A DNA stretch of 64,000 nucleotides from Pelomonas caseinilytica (GTDB taxonomy: Bacteria; Pseudomonadota; Gammaproteobacteria; Burkholderiales; Burkholderiaceae_C). The stretch is from contig NZ_JAJTWT010000010.1 of NCBI RefSeq assembly GCF_021353235.1, forward strand, positions 1 through 64,000, read 5' to 3'. Shown here one piece after another: positions 1 to 7,108 of the stretch (positions are counted from its first letter, which is position 1; every line of letters begins with the position of its first letter). Below the pieces are notes generated by a model, which searched no databases, had not been told where the DNA came from, and saw only the letters and a program-made list of their open reading frames with translations. The position numbers were made by a program, and so were the translations under genes.

Positions 1-647
1 GCCAGCCCTCCAGAACTCCCAGAAATCAATTGCCATTGAATTTGATTCTGGGAGTTCTGACCATCGGCATTCACCCCGCATCACCAGTGTTCATGCGGGT
101 TGCGGGCGTTTTGCAGGGCCGACGAACTAGAAGAGCAAGTTTTACGCACACACAAATAGCGCAACTCGTAATCAACATCCAAAGCATGCGCATCAAACCA
201 CTTCGCAGACATACGAGGATGCAAACAAGATGTTGAACATCAATGCATAGATAACAGCAGCGCTAATATTAAAGAACTCGTTAAATCGAGCTGAATCAAT
301 GACTTAGCGAAAACAAGCGCCAACGATGCCAGCCGAGCCCGATACTCCCTTGACGCGGACCCGGCGACCGCCATACCATACTCGAACTTCACCGGTATTG
401 CGAATTGCATCGCTTGGTGACGGCCCCTCGGCGATCCGGGGGGTGGCAGGGCGCCGCACCCCGAGAAAGGAGCGTTCGGACGGGCCCTAAACGAACAAAG
501 CCGCCAGCTTTTCAGTGGCGGCTTGGTTCAGGTGGGTGGGGCATGCGCCTCCAACGACACCTCTCTTGGCGGAGAACCACAGTCTATGGGCTGTGGGGGT
601 GTTGGACAAGGCGTGCCCCGTGTTTCAACGTGAACCTGGGAGATGCC
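1..647. other. Intergenic/accessory edge without a recognisable gene
   Basis: No convincing coding region is visible in these 647 bases. The first ~330 bases are clearly more AT-rich than the rest of the window. Structure seen: a 14-bp perfect inverted repeat (11-24 with 46-59, arm cagaactcccagaa), a 7-bp hairpin (75-81 with 93-99) and a 9-bp hairpin (498-506 with 516-524, arm aagccgcca). The short reading frames here overlap one another and have no ribosome binding sites or family resemblance. Confidence 0.6.
11..59. repeat. 14-bp perfect inverted repeat
   Basis: Arms cagaactcccagaa (11-24) and ttctgggagttctg (46-59) are exact reverse complements separated by 21 bases. Allowing one skipped base extends the pairing inward by several pairs (atcaa against ttgat). 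It could be a terminator stem of a gene left of the window or the edge of a small mobile element. There is no T tract on either side. Confidence 0.6.
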
Positions 648-785
648 ATGCGCCACTGCATGTATCCGCAGGCTGTCCACGTGCGCGAGTACGTTCGCTT
701 CCGCCTCGGGCGGATCGAGAACGTCTGCGAGCACTGCCGCAGCCACCCCGGTCAGATGGACCTGTTCCATCCGGCCAATCGCTAA
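648..785 (+). CDS. Small CxxC-containing hypothetical protein (45 aa)
   Basis: A 45-residue protein starting MRHCMYPQ and ending at TAA 783-785. The start is supported by gggag about eight bases upstream, and a textbook rho-independent terminator follows within ten bases, so this is a free-standing expressed unit. The only motif is CEHC (one CxxC) in the C-terminal half, which with the Cys and His near the start could bind a metal. It is rich in Arg and His. I do not recognise the family. Confidence 0.5.
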   Translation: MRHCMYPQAVHVREYVRFRLGRIENVCEHCRSHPGQMDLFHPANR

Positions 786-792
786 CCAACCC

Positions 793-821
793 GCCCCGGC
801 CTCGCGCCGGGGCTTCTTTTT
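793..821 (+). terminator. Rho-independent terminator after the small CxxC gene
   Basis: Stem gccccggc (793-800) pairs perfectly with gccggggc (806-813) across a 5-base loop and is followed by ttcttttt (814-821). It lies just after the stop codon of the 45-aa gene. Confidence 0.85.
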
Positions 822-907
822 GCCCAGCCAGGGCGACAGCTGGTGCCGCAGGCGGGTCGATGGGCCGCTGGTCGCCGCACTCCCAGCCATCAGCCAGGGC
901 CTGCGTC

Positions 908-933
908 TGGGAAATATGGCGTTTTCCCATAAT
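908..933 (+). promoter_or_regulatory. Putative operator overlapping the promoter of the XRE gene
   Basis: Inverted repeat tgggaaa (908-914) / tttccca (923-929) overlaps a CATAAT -10-like hexamer (928-933) about 50 bases upstream of the XRE gene at 981. A dyad over the -10 box is what an autoregulated XRE repressor would use; binding by that repressor is inference. Confidence 0.4.
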
Positions 934-980
934 TTGCCATCGCTCTGATCCTGCGCGGTTGCACATGCGATCGCCGCAGG

Positions 981-1274
981 ATGAAGAGTTCGATTCACAC
1001 CGAGAAGTACGCGCTGTTTCTGGAGGAGCTGAAGGATCTGCGGGCCCAGGCCGGTCTGAGCCAGACCGAGCTGGCAACACGGCTCGACGTCGGCCAGGAC
1101 CTGATCAGCCGCAGCGAGGCCGGCAGTCGGCGGGTGGACGTGTTCGAACTCGCGCTGTGGGCCCATGCGTGCGGCACCACGCTGGAGGCCTTCGTCCAAC
1201 GGCTGGACGAGCGCATCCGCAGCAACCAGTTGCCCGGCCTGCTGGGCGAGGCAGGGCAGGGCGCGGGGCACTGA
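981..1274 (+). CDS. XRE-family helix-turn-helix regulator (97 aa)
   Basis: A single HTH_XRE (Cro/C1-type) domain covers about residues 10-65; the turn region LSQTELATRLDVGQDLIS followed by ...EAGSRRVDV is typical of the family. Such proteins are DNA-binding repressors, often of phage, toxin-antitoxin or transposon genes. The length is normal for a one-domain member. The ATG at 981 follows gcagg. An inverted repeat over a -10-like box lies upstream, suggesting autoregulation. It points at a second XRE gene on the other strand, only 16 bases apart end to end. Confidence 0.75.
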   Translation: MKSSIHTEKYALFLEELKDLRAQAGLSQTELATRLDVGQDLISRSEAGSRRVDVFELALWAHACGTTLEAFVQRLDERIRSNQLPGLLGEAGQGAGH

Positions 1275-1290
1275 AGGCGCCCACCGGCGG

Positions 1291-1695
1291 TCACGCGTCG
1301 GCGACCGCAGGATTCGATTTCGCTGGCTTCGGTTTCGCCTGCTCCATCAGTTCGCCGACAGCGGCAATGACCCGCAGCGCATCCTGCCGACTGGATCGGT
1401 GAGGGCGGCGTTTGGGCTTGGCCTTCGCGATGTCCAGCGGCGTGGCGGCCTGCTCGCGCAGCTCTTCATCGAGCTGGCGGACGAACCGCAAGAAGTCCAC
1501 CCCCAACGCCTGCAGCCACCGGTGCAGTTCCATGACGTCCAGACGGCGCTCTCCCCGCTCCACGTTGCTGACCATCGCCTGGCTGTGGCCCAGCCGATCG
1601 GCCAGGTCTTGCTGGCGCAGGCCCCGTGCCTCGCGCAGCTCCCGCAGGCGGGAGGGCAACAGGTCGCTGTGGGGGCTGTGCAGGGTCTTGGGCAT
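1291..1695 (-). CDS. XRE-family helix-turn-helix regulator (134 aa)
   Basis: The N-terminal HTH_XRE domain (about residues 14-70) has the helix signature RQQDLADRLGHSQAMVS and the following ERGERRLDV. The remaining ~60 residues are Lys/Arg/Ala-rich with no recognised domain. It shares the ERGERRLDV-type motif and the FVRQLDEELR-type helix with the neighbouring XRE protein at 981 (FVQRLDERIR), so the two look like diverged paralogues. They converge tail to tail. A perfect ccgaattcgg palindrome lies 52 bases upstream of the start. Confidence 0.75.
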   Translation of the reverse strand: MPKTLHSPHSDLLPSRLRELREARGLRQQDLADRLGHSQAMVSNVERGERRLDVMELHRWLQALGVDFLRFVRQLDEELREQAATPLDIAKAKPKRRPHRSSRQDALRVIAAVGELMEQAKPKPAKSNPAVADA

Positions 1696-1746
1696 GAAGG
1701 CGCTTTCAACCTCTCACCGTACCTCAGCCGGCTGGATATACAAAAA

Positions 1747-1756
1747 CCGAATTCGG
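1747..1756 (-). promoter_or_regulatory. Palindrome upstream of the minus-strand XRE gene
   Basis: ccgaattcgg is a perfect 10-bp palindrome next to an AT-rich ggatatacaaaaa stretch, in the 86-base gap between two minus-strand genes. It is a plausible operator for the XRE protein encoded just downstream; that assignment is inference. Confidence 0.3.
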
Positions 1757-1781
1757 CCGGTGCTGGCAGGCCCGCGGCCCT

Positions 1782-2531
1782 TCAAGGCCAGGCCGTCTTC
1801 AGCTCCAGCAATGTGCCGTTGAGGTTGCGCAGCACGAGCACGCGCGCAAACCGTGTCTTGAAGACGGCCGCGCGGACCTGGTCGGGGTCGTCGAACCAGG
1901 TGGACATCCGGTGGCCGTCGATCGCGATGACCAGCCAGGCCTCGTCGCAGCTGCGGCGGTAGGCGTCGAAGTTGCCTTCCTTTGCGTCCAGCGCGCGCTG
2001 GACGTCGCTGAGGGCCAGTGGCTGCAGCCAGGTGTGGCCGGCGCCGCCAAAGAAGCTCTCGGTCAGGCCGTCGTAGCGGGCGACGCGCACGTAGTCGACC
2101 TCGGCGGGGAAGCCCGCGACCGTGCGCCAGGTCGGCTCGACGAAGCGGACCAGCTCGCCGTCCGTCGGGATATTGGCCGCCACGATCTCCGCGATGGCGG
2201 CCGCCAGCGGCTGGACACGGTCGCGATGCATCGTCACGTCCTTGAGGTGCACCTGGCAGTCGACCGGCGGGTGGCCCGCGCGGTCATGCAGCGCCTTGGC
2301 CGCGTCGATGACGTCGTCGCGCCGCGCCTCGCGGGCCTGCAGCGGCAGGAGCTGGCCGTCTGGATCGCGGTGCAACTCGGTGATCTCGATGCCGAGCACC
2401 CGGCCGCCCAGGTCGACCAGGAAGTCGGGCTCTTCATGGGGCAGGAGGGTGCCGCCGGGGAAGCCCGGCAGCATGGCTTTGACCCGGTCCAGGTAGTGGC
2501 GTTCGAGGTCCTTCTTGGCGGTGCGGGTCAT
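1782..2531 (-). CDS. Hypothetical protein with a PD...ExT nuclease-like motif (249 aa)
   Basis: I do not recognise a named family. Near the N-terminus (residues 34-53) the pattern EPDFLVDLGGRVLGIEITEL resembles the core of PD-(D/E)XK nucleases: P35-D36, a beta hairpin, then E49-I-T51, with Thr in place of the usual Lys. The rest is alpha/beta without transmembrane segments. The ATG at 2531 has gccccat-side spacing but only a weak Shine-Dalgarno. It sits among XRE regulators and small unknowns upstream of a transposition operon, so a cargo or defence role is possible. The missing Lys makes nuclease activity doubtful. Confidence 0.5.
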   Translation of the reverse strand: MTRTAKKDLERHYLDRVKAMLPGFPGGTLLPHEEPDFLVDLGGRVLGIEITELHRDPDGQLLPLQAREARRDDVIDAAKALHDRAGHPPVDCQVHLKDVTMHRDRVQPLAAAIAEIVAANIPTDGELVRFVEPTWRTVAGFPAEVDYVRVARYDGLTESFFGGAGHTWLQPLALSDVQRALDAKEGNFDAYRRSCDEAWLVIAIDGHRMSTWFDDPDQVRAAVFKTRFARVLVLRNLNGTLLELKTAWP

Positions 2532-2638
2532 GGGGCGGGGGAGGGCGGCGATTTCGTGGCGATTTTGAGGGTCGGGACGACGTAAACAGCTAAATACAAG
2601 GTCTGGCCAAAACGGACAGACGAAAGGAGGAGATGAAC

Positions 2639-2743
2639 ATGATCATTGTTTTGCGTCATTACGGCTTGCCGTTTCTGAACAGCACTGACGCCGTGCTTGT
2701 GGCAACGGGTTCGTTGCATCACATCGTGCTGCTCAAGGTGTAA
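2639..2743 (+). CDS. 34-aa ORF behind a strong ribosome binding site
   Basis: A short frame encoding a hydrophobic 34-residue peptide (begins MIIVLRHYG, ends HHIVLLKV). Its ATG follows aaaggagg (2623-2630) at ideal distance, one of the best Shine-Dalgarno matches in the window. Two strong hairpins come directly after the stop. It could be a leader peptide, a small membrane toxin or a regulatory peptide. No homologue is recognised, and the call rests on the ribosome binding site. Confidence 0.4.
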   Translation: MIIVLRHYGLPFLNSTDAVLVATGSLHHIVLLKV

Positions 2744-2750
2744 ACGGCAG

Positions 2751-2799
2751 GGCAGTGCCATTGGCACTGCCAGCGCCGGCGGCCCAGCCGCCCGGCGCT
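2751..2799 (+). repeat. Tandem hairpins downstream of the 34-aa ORF
   Basis: The first hairpin is ggcagtgcca (2751-2760) with tggcactgcc (2762-2771). The second is agcgccgg (2772-2779) with ccggcgct (2792-2799), with more pairing inside. Both are perfect in the arms and adjoin directly. They may terminate or stabilise the upstream short transcript; no U tract follows. Confidence 0.6.
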
Positions 2800-2890
2800 C
2801 CATCGCCGGCTCGGCGTGCAGGCGGCGCGCGTTGGTCTGGCGCAATTGAGCCGCAGTGCTTGATGGCCGTCGTGACGGTAGCCTGACGGC

Positions 2891-3979
2891 ATGAGATTCT
2901 TTCGCTACGCCGAAACCGCACCGGACGGGAACCCGACCGGCCGAGAAGTCGTCGTCCAGGGACGCGAGCTGGCGCCCATGGGGTTCGCCGCGCTGGCTGA
3001 GCGGACGTTGGGCCGGGCTTCGCCGCTGACGCTGACACTGCTGGGCGCCGAGGTTGTCGAAAGCTCGATGGGCGATGTGCCCAAGGGCGGCACTGGCACG
3101 TGGGATACGACGGTCAACACGGACCTCACGGTGCGGCACATTGGCTTGGTCAGGGGAGGCTGGCTGCCCGCCGGGCTGGCATTGGAGGCAGGCAGCGTCA
3201 TCATGATCGACCGTTGCACGCTGACGGACTTGAAGGGCCGGTTCAAGCAGGGCGGCTGCGGCCAGACTGGCCGGGATTTCGTGGACTGGCTCAATGATCC
3301 AGATGCGCGGCTGAACCCGGTCTTGCTGGCGCTGGAAGGCAACCAGCGCGAGTTCCCGTCGAGGGCCGACATCCACGCGCAGATGGAGGAACACATCGCC
3401 CACCTGCGCCAGCTCTTGCCCAAGGCCACGGTTATCGGCGACGCCCCCGACGTGATGGAAGCCATCACCACGTTCGCGCAGGAGCAGCAGGCGCCCTCGG
3501 AGCGCACCATCCAGTTCCTGCTCGCCTCGGCGCCGCTGTTGCGTCATCAGGTCGGCCGGGACCGCTTGCCGTGGGTGCTCAGGGAGATCGCCTGCACGGC
3601 GCTGCGCTGCGGGCTGTCTCTCACCGACATGGTGGTGGTCTGCGCGATCAGCGCCGCGGCGGTGAACAAGGGGCGCAATTCAGCCAAGCATGCCTTGAAG
3701 TTCACCCAGCCCAACTACACCCGCCAGGATGCATTCAATGCCATGGCCGACCTGCGCGGGCTGAAGTCCTTTGCGAGCTTGTTGGGGCTTGTGCCCAACG
3801 AGCGCCCCATGCTTTGCACGAGCGACAAGGACCTAGCCCTGGTGTGGGTCGGGCTGAACCTGTCGCAGTTCGAGTTCGGCAGCGGTCCACCCGCTGTCAA
3901 GGCGCAGCCTGTCGAAGCGTTCCTTCCGCGCGCAGCGGGTCTCGTCTTTCAACAGCTCGTGGCCGAAATGGCACGCTAG
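2891..3979 (+). CDS. Hypothetical protein (362 aa), possible PIN-like fold
   Basis: Unrecognised soluble protein. Residues around 105-150 hold a hydrophobic strand ending in acidic residues (VIMIDRCTLTDLKGRF), then DFVDWL and an NPVLLALEGNQREFP segment; isolated Asp residues at strand ends recall PIN-like nucleases, but the full set of acidic residues is not evident. The C-terminal half is helical. The ATG at 2891 is the first in frame. The gene converges with the 84-aa gene on the other strand, the stop codons overlapping by four bases. It is surrounded by other accessory orphans. Confidence 0.5.
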   Translation: MRFFRYAETAPDGNPTGREVVVQGRELAPMGFAALAERTLGRASPLTLTLLGAEVVESSMGDVPKGGTGTWDTTVNTDLTVRHIGLVRGGWLPAGLALEAGSVIMIDRCTLTDLKGRFKQGGCGQTGRDFVDWLNDPDARLNPVLLALEGNQREFPSRADIHAQMEEHIAHLRQLLPKATVIGDAPDVMEAITTFAQEQQAPSERTIQFLLASAPLLRHQVGRDRLPWVLREIACTALRCGLSLTDMVVVCAISAAAVNKGRNSAKHALKFTQPNYTRQDAFNAMADLRGLKSFASLLGLVPNERPMLCTSDKDLALVWVGLNLSQFEFGSGPPAVKAQPVEAFLPRAAGLVFQQLVAEMAR

Positions 3980-4230
3980 AGGCGCTGCGGGCACGGGCCG
4001 AACTTGGCGGTCAAGGCCTGGATGGCGGCCTTGTCGGTCGAGCGCCAGATCTCGTCAAGGCCGCGCTCGGGCTTGGCGTACGTGCTTGAGAGGTGCTCGC
4101 GCCACCGGCAGGTGCAGACCGCGTCCGCCGGGCGCTCACGCAACTTGTCCCCGAAATCGGTGCTCTCGGTGCCCTTCACCCAACCCGCTGGGGTCAGGTG
4201 CCAATCGGTCCATTCATTGCTCGCAGACAT
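3976..4230 (-). CDS. Hypothetical protein (84 aa)
   Basis: An 84-residue acidic protein starting MSASNEWTDWHLTP. The start is fixed by ggaggcacc immediately before ATG 4230, a near-perfect Shine-Dalgarno; a longer in-frame extension lacks one. It contains a CTCRW motif and a final cysteine (GPCPQRL). The N-terminal pattern EW..WHLTPAGWV..G looks like a compact strand-rich domain. No family is recognised. Its stop overlaps the stop of the convergent 362-aa gene. Confidence 0.6.
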   Translation of the reverse strand: MSASNEWTDWHLTPAGWVKGTESTDFGDKLRERPADAVCTCRWREHLSSTYAKPERGLDEIWRSTDKAAIQALTAKFGPCPQRL

Positions 4231-4418
4231 GGTGCCTCCTCGGTTGAGCGGGAAGGGTAGCCAACGTCGGGTCCACCTACCTAATTGCGCCGCGGTGCAA
4301 TCGCGCGGGCGCTTCCGGTGGTAGCGCCCGCGCCCCCCGGGTGGCCACTGCAGTGCGTCAGTCGAGGGGGTGCCGCGGCCCTGGCTACAGTGGCCATTCC
4401 CACACTCAACCCCTGCGC

Positions 4419-5132
4419 ATGACCCAAGCACTGCGACCCGTTTTGCCCGTCGACATCCCGCTGGAGGAGGGCAGGCCGGCGCCCGACGGCACGGTCTTCA
4501 TCACGCTCCCAACGTTGGACGCGCTGGAGCAGTTCTGGCAGCAGCACCGGGATCGGCTCCCTTTCGCGTGCGAGGGCACGCCGAACAGGGAGCCGACGTT
4601 CCTGAGGCCCTACCAGTGGATCTTCGGCCCGTCCAAGGCGGCGGTCGCCGCCGCGGCCATGCGCTGGGGCAGCTCGGGCATCGGCTGCGAGTTCTACGAG
4701 TGGGCTGCGCTCGAACCCGACGACCATGAGGCCTGGTTCGCGGGGCTTGAAGACCACCGCACCACGGCGACGGCCGCGGGCGCCTGGACCGAGGACGACG
4801 AGGCGGACTTCCAGCGCCGCACGCGACAGACCTACCGGGGCTGGTGGCGGTTTTGCAATCTGCCGAACGGGCAGGACCCGGGCGAGTGGTTTTCCCCGGG
4901 GTCAGACCATGTCGAGCTGATCGATCCGCACCTGCCGCGCGCGGCCGTCGAGGCACAGCTGCTGTGGGAGACCTTCGACAGCTGGGTCGACGCCTACCCG
5001 TCCGACATCCAAGCCCACGACGCCGCCGGCGTGGACCAGACCATCGCGTACTGGCGCGCTGAACAGGCGGCCGGGCGGGGCTACTACGGCGACGAGAACG
5101 AGCAGGCGCCGGCGCTGGACGCGAGGCACTGA
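4419..5132 (+). CDS. Hypothetical protein (237 aa)
   Basis: The start ATG at 4419 was chosen because the upstream in-frame extension has no ribosome binding site and reads across a hairpin-bearing spacer. The product is acidic and Trp-rich, soluble, with no signal peptide, and is probably alpha-helical. No motif I can assign. It is followed after five bases by the metallopeptidase-like gene, so the two are probably co-transcribed and may act together. Confidence 0.5.
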   Translation: MTQALRPVLPVDIPLEEGRPAPDGTVFITLPTLDALEQFWQQHRDRLPFACEGTPNREPTFLRPYQWIFGPSKAAVAAAAMRWGSSGIGCEFYEWAALEPDDHEAWFAGLEDHRTTATAAGAWTEDDEADFQRRTRQTYRGWWRFCNLPNGQDPGEWFSPGSDHVELIDPHLPRAAVEAQLLWETFDSWVDAYPSDIQAHDAAGVDQTIAYWRAEQAAGRGYYGDENEQAPALDARH

Positions 5133-5137
5133 GCGAC

Positions 5138-6154
5138 ATGGGCAAGGTGATCTATGCGGACTTTTCGGCGGTCCCGACGCTTGAAGGCCTGACGGTGTTG
5201 CGCGACCAGACGATCCGACGCCTCCAAAGCCTCGTCAAAGGCCTGGCGTTCACCGATCCGGCGGGCCGGCGGGTCGCGATCGAGGTCAAGGTCGACATCG
5301 CCAATCCCCAGCGTCCCGACGTGTTCTACAACGCCAGCGCCAAGCGACAGCCTTGGGGCGGCTACGAGGTCAACCTGGGCGGTGGGATGCTGCATCGCCT
5401 GGACATGATGGCGCAGACGCTGGCCGCGGACCCCACCGTGTTGCGCGGGAACCGCCGGTCCAGGCTACTGGACAGCCAGGCCAGGGCGGGGGGCCGCAGG
5501 CAGGTGATGGCCAGCTTTGCCTATTCCTTCCTGGTGGACTTCGTGTTCTGGCACGAGGTCGCGCACATCACCCGCGGCCACACGGACTGGATCTCCCGGC
5601 GCGGGCGCGGCGAAGGCCTGGCGGAGTTGCACATGACCCCGAGGGACGAGGCCGAGGCCGCGGACCTGCGCGCGCTTGAAGGCGATGCGGACCGCCAGGC
5701 CGTGGGATGGGCGGCGGCGAGCTTCGACGTGTCGATCCAGCACAACCCATACCTTCGCTACCAGTCGGCGGTCGATGCTTTCCACGACTTCGGGTATCTG
5801 ACCGTGGCCTTGTTCATGCTCTTCGACGCGTTCCAGAACCATGCGTCAGAGGCGCTGCGCACCCACCCGGACAATCACCACCGCCTGGCGTTGATGGTCT
5901 CGCACGTCGACCAATACCTCAGCAAGCACCGAGGGGATGCCAGTCGCGCGCTGCACGAAGCCGCGGCAGAGGGCGGACGGCGTGCGCTGAATCAACTGCT
6001 GCATGGCAACCGACGCGAGATTGACGCGTGGGCGCTGCTGCGTTTCCTGGGCGAACTTGAGCCCACCATCCAGCGGCTGGGAGTCAGGGAGCTGCGGCTC
6101 AGCCCCGACGTCGTTCCCGGCGTCACCTCGTTCGAGCTGCCCTGGGTGGCCTGA
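5138..6154 (+). CDS. Putative zinc metallopeptidase with HEVAH motif (338 aa)
   Basis: The zincin signature H139-E-V-A-H143 sits in a hydrophobic helix (FLVDFVFWHEVAHITRGH); a likely third-ligand region follows about 40 residues later (LEGDADRQAV, E181 and D185), giving HExxH...ExxxD as in M48-like and Lit-like (peptidase U49) proteins. There is no signal peptide, so it should be cytoplasmic. Lit proteases in E. coli cut elongation factor Tu during phage infection; membership in that group is only a guess from motif layout, size and context. It is probably co-transcribed with the 237-aa gene five bases upstream. Confidence 0.6.
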   Translation: MGKVIYADFSAVPTLEGLTVLRDQTIRRLQSLVKGLAFTDPAGRRVAIEVKVDIANPQRPDVFYNASAKRQPWGGYEVNLGGGMLHRLDMMAQTLAADPTVLRGNRRSRLLDSQARAGGRRQVMASFAYSFLVDFVFWHEVAHITRGHTDWISRRGRGEGLAELHMTPRDEAEAADLRALEGDADRQAVGWAAASFDVSIQHNPYLRYQSAVDAFHDFGYLTVALFMLFDAFQNHASEALRTHPDNHHRLALMVSHVDQYLSKHRGDASRALHEAAAEGGRRALNQLLHGNRREIDAWALLRFLGELEPTIQRLGVRELRLSPDVVPGVTSFELPWVA

Positions 6155-6203
6155 AGCCAAGCACCTGCGCCAGGCACCTGCCGCGAGTGCCTGCTGCGGA
6201 TTC

Positions 6204-6374
6204 CTACTTCGCGAATGCGCGGTTCAGGATGTAGGCGATGCGGGCCCCGGCCTTTGCCAGCTGCACCGGCACGGTCTCAATCGCCTTGTTCACGTAGACC
6301 GAGTTCAGGGTGAACTTCTCGGTGCCGAAGTCGTCGTTGTTGCACTGCCAGTTGGGTAGGCCGCCATCCGCAAT
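6204..6374 (-). pseudogene. 3' remnant of an S1/P1-type nuclease gene
   Basis: The minus strand encodes ~56 residues ending ...VQLAKAGARIAYILNRAFAK and a TAG stop. This matches the C-terminal helix typical of S1/P1 nucleases (QLAKAG.R.A..LN). Reading upstream, the frame meets TGA at 6375-6377 and no N-terminal part exists nearby, so only the last fifth of the gene survives. It probably marks an old insertion or deletion junction beside the accessory block. Confidence 0.65.
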
Positions 6375-6453
6375 TCAGGCGTATTCGAATTTTGTATACG
6401 GCGGCACGGGCGCTACCGTCAGGGCGTCGTTGAACCGAGGGGCAGCCTCAGCC

Positions 6454-6627
6454 ATGACGGACTCGCAGGTGTTGGCCGCCGTGCCCTGGGTTTCGGCCCT
6501 GGGCAGTTGGCTGCTGGTGGGCTCGCTTTATACCTCTGGCCCTGTCGCGCAGGCGCTCACAGCATTGAGCCTGGTCTTGCTGCTGGCCTGCCTCGGCGCG
6601 CTGCTGACGCGCTTTCCGAGGCGATGA
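6454..6627 (+). CDS. Small membrane protein (57 aa)
   Basis: A 57-residue hydrophobic protein with two predicted membrane helices (about residues 8-25 and 31-52) and a basic C-terminus (RFPRR), consistent with an inner-membrane hairpin with a cytoplasmic tail. The ribosome binding site is weak (gagggg about 14 bases upstream). No family is recognised. Confidence 0.35.
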   Translation: MTDSQVLAAVPWVSALGSWLLVGSLYTSGPVAQALTALSLVLLLACLGALLTRFPRR

Positions 6628-7108
6628 GTTCGAAAGAATCGGGCGCACTGCAAGCAGGTGGGGCCATCTTATTTCGCCAACCGTTCAGCGCAGTTCGTCG
6701 CCAGCAAAGGGTTTACGCCGCGGCCGAAAGGCGCAAAGTCGCTAACTAAACGGTTGACGGTAAACCGTTGCGGCCGTGCGCCTGCAGCGGGAGCGTTCGG
6801 TGGACACGAAGGAGAGTTGCTGACTGCTTGGAAAAAGCGGCCGTGCTCATCTAAATCGAAGGGTCCATCAACTCGTGAGAGGAGCGCTATGAAAAAGGCG
6901 AAGCCGAGGTCCGTCACCACACGTTCCTCGGCTTCTATTCGTACTGACTCGTCGACCGATCCGTAGCGGGATTTTTCGACTGCCTGAACAGTAGGCCGTG
7001 CGCGGTGCACTGTCAAGGCAGCGGGGCGGCTCACGCCCAAAATTTCGGTCCGACGAGTTCCTCCTGCCGATGGCAGGCATGCCTCTGACAACTCCCAAGG
7101 AGATGTCC
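6628..7108. other. Spacer upstream of the transposition operon
   Basis: 480 bases holding one short candidate ORF (6889-6966) and an inverted repeat aacggtt (6749-6755) / aaccgtt (6763-6769) with a 7-base spacer, which could be an operator. If the element is minimal, its left end should lie here, but I found no TGT terminus or copies of the ~19-bp repeats seen at the right end. Confidence 0.5.
6889..6966 (+). CDS. 25-aa basic ORF upstream of tnsA
   Basis: ATG at 6889 preceded by gagaggag, a good Shine-Dalgarno. The peptide begins MKKAKPRSV and is Ser/Thr/Arg-rich, ending at TAG 6964-6966. It could be a leader peptide for the transposition operon or chance. No homologue is known to me. Confidence 0.25.
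   Translation: MKKAKPRSVTTRSSASIRTDSSTDP

Noticed and set aside
75-99. tRNA-like hairpin near the left edge
   Set aside because: Only one stem with an 11-base loop; no cloverleaf, T-arm or CCA context.
7040-7065. Possible transposon left end (ggtccgacgag resembling the right terminus TGTCCGACAAC)
   Set aside because: Similarity is limited to a few bases, no TGT, and no neighbouring copies of the 19-bp sites.
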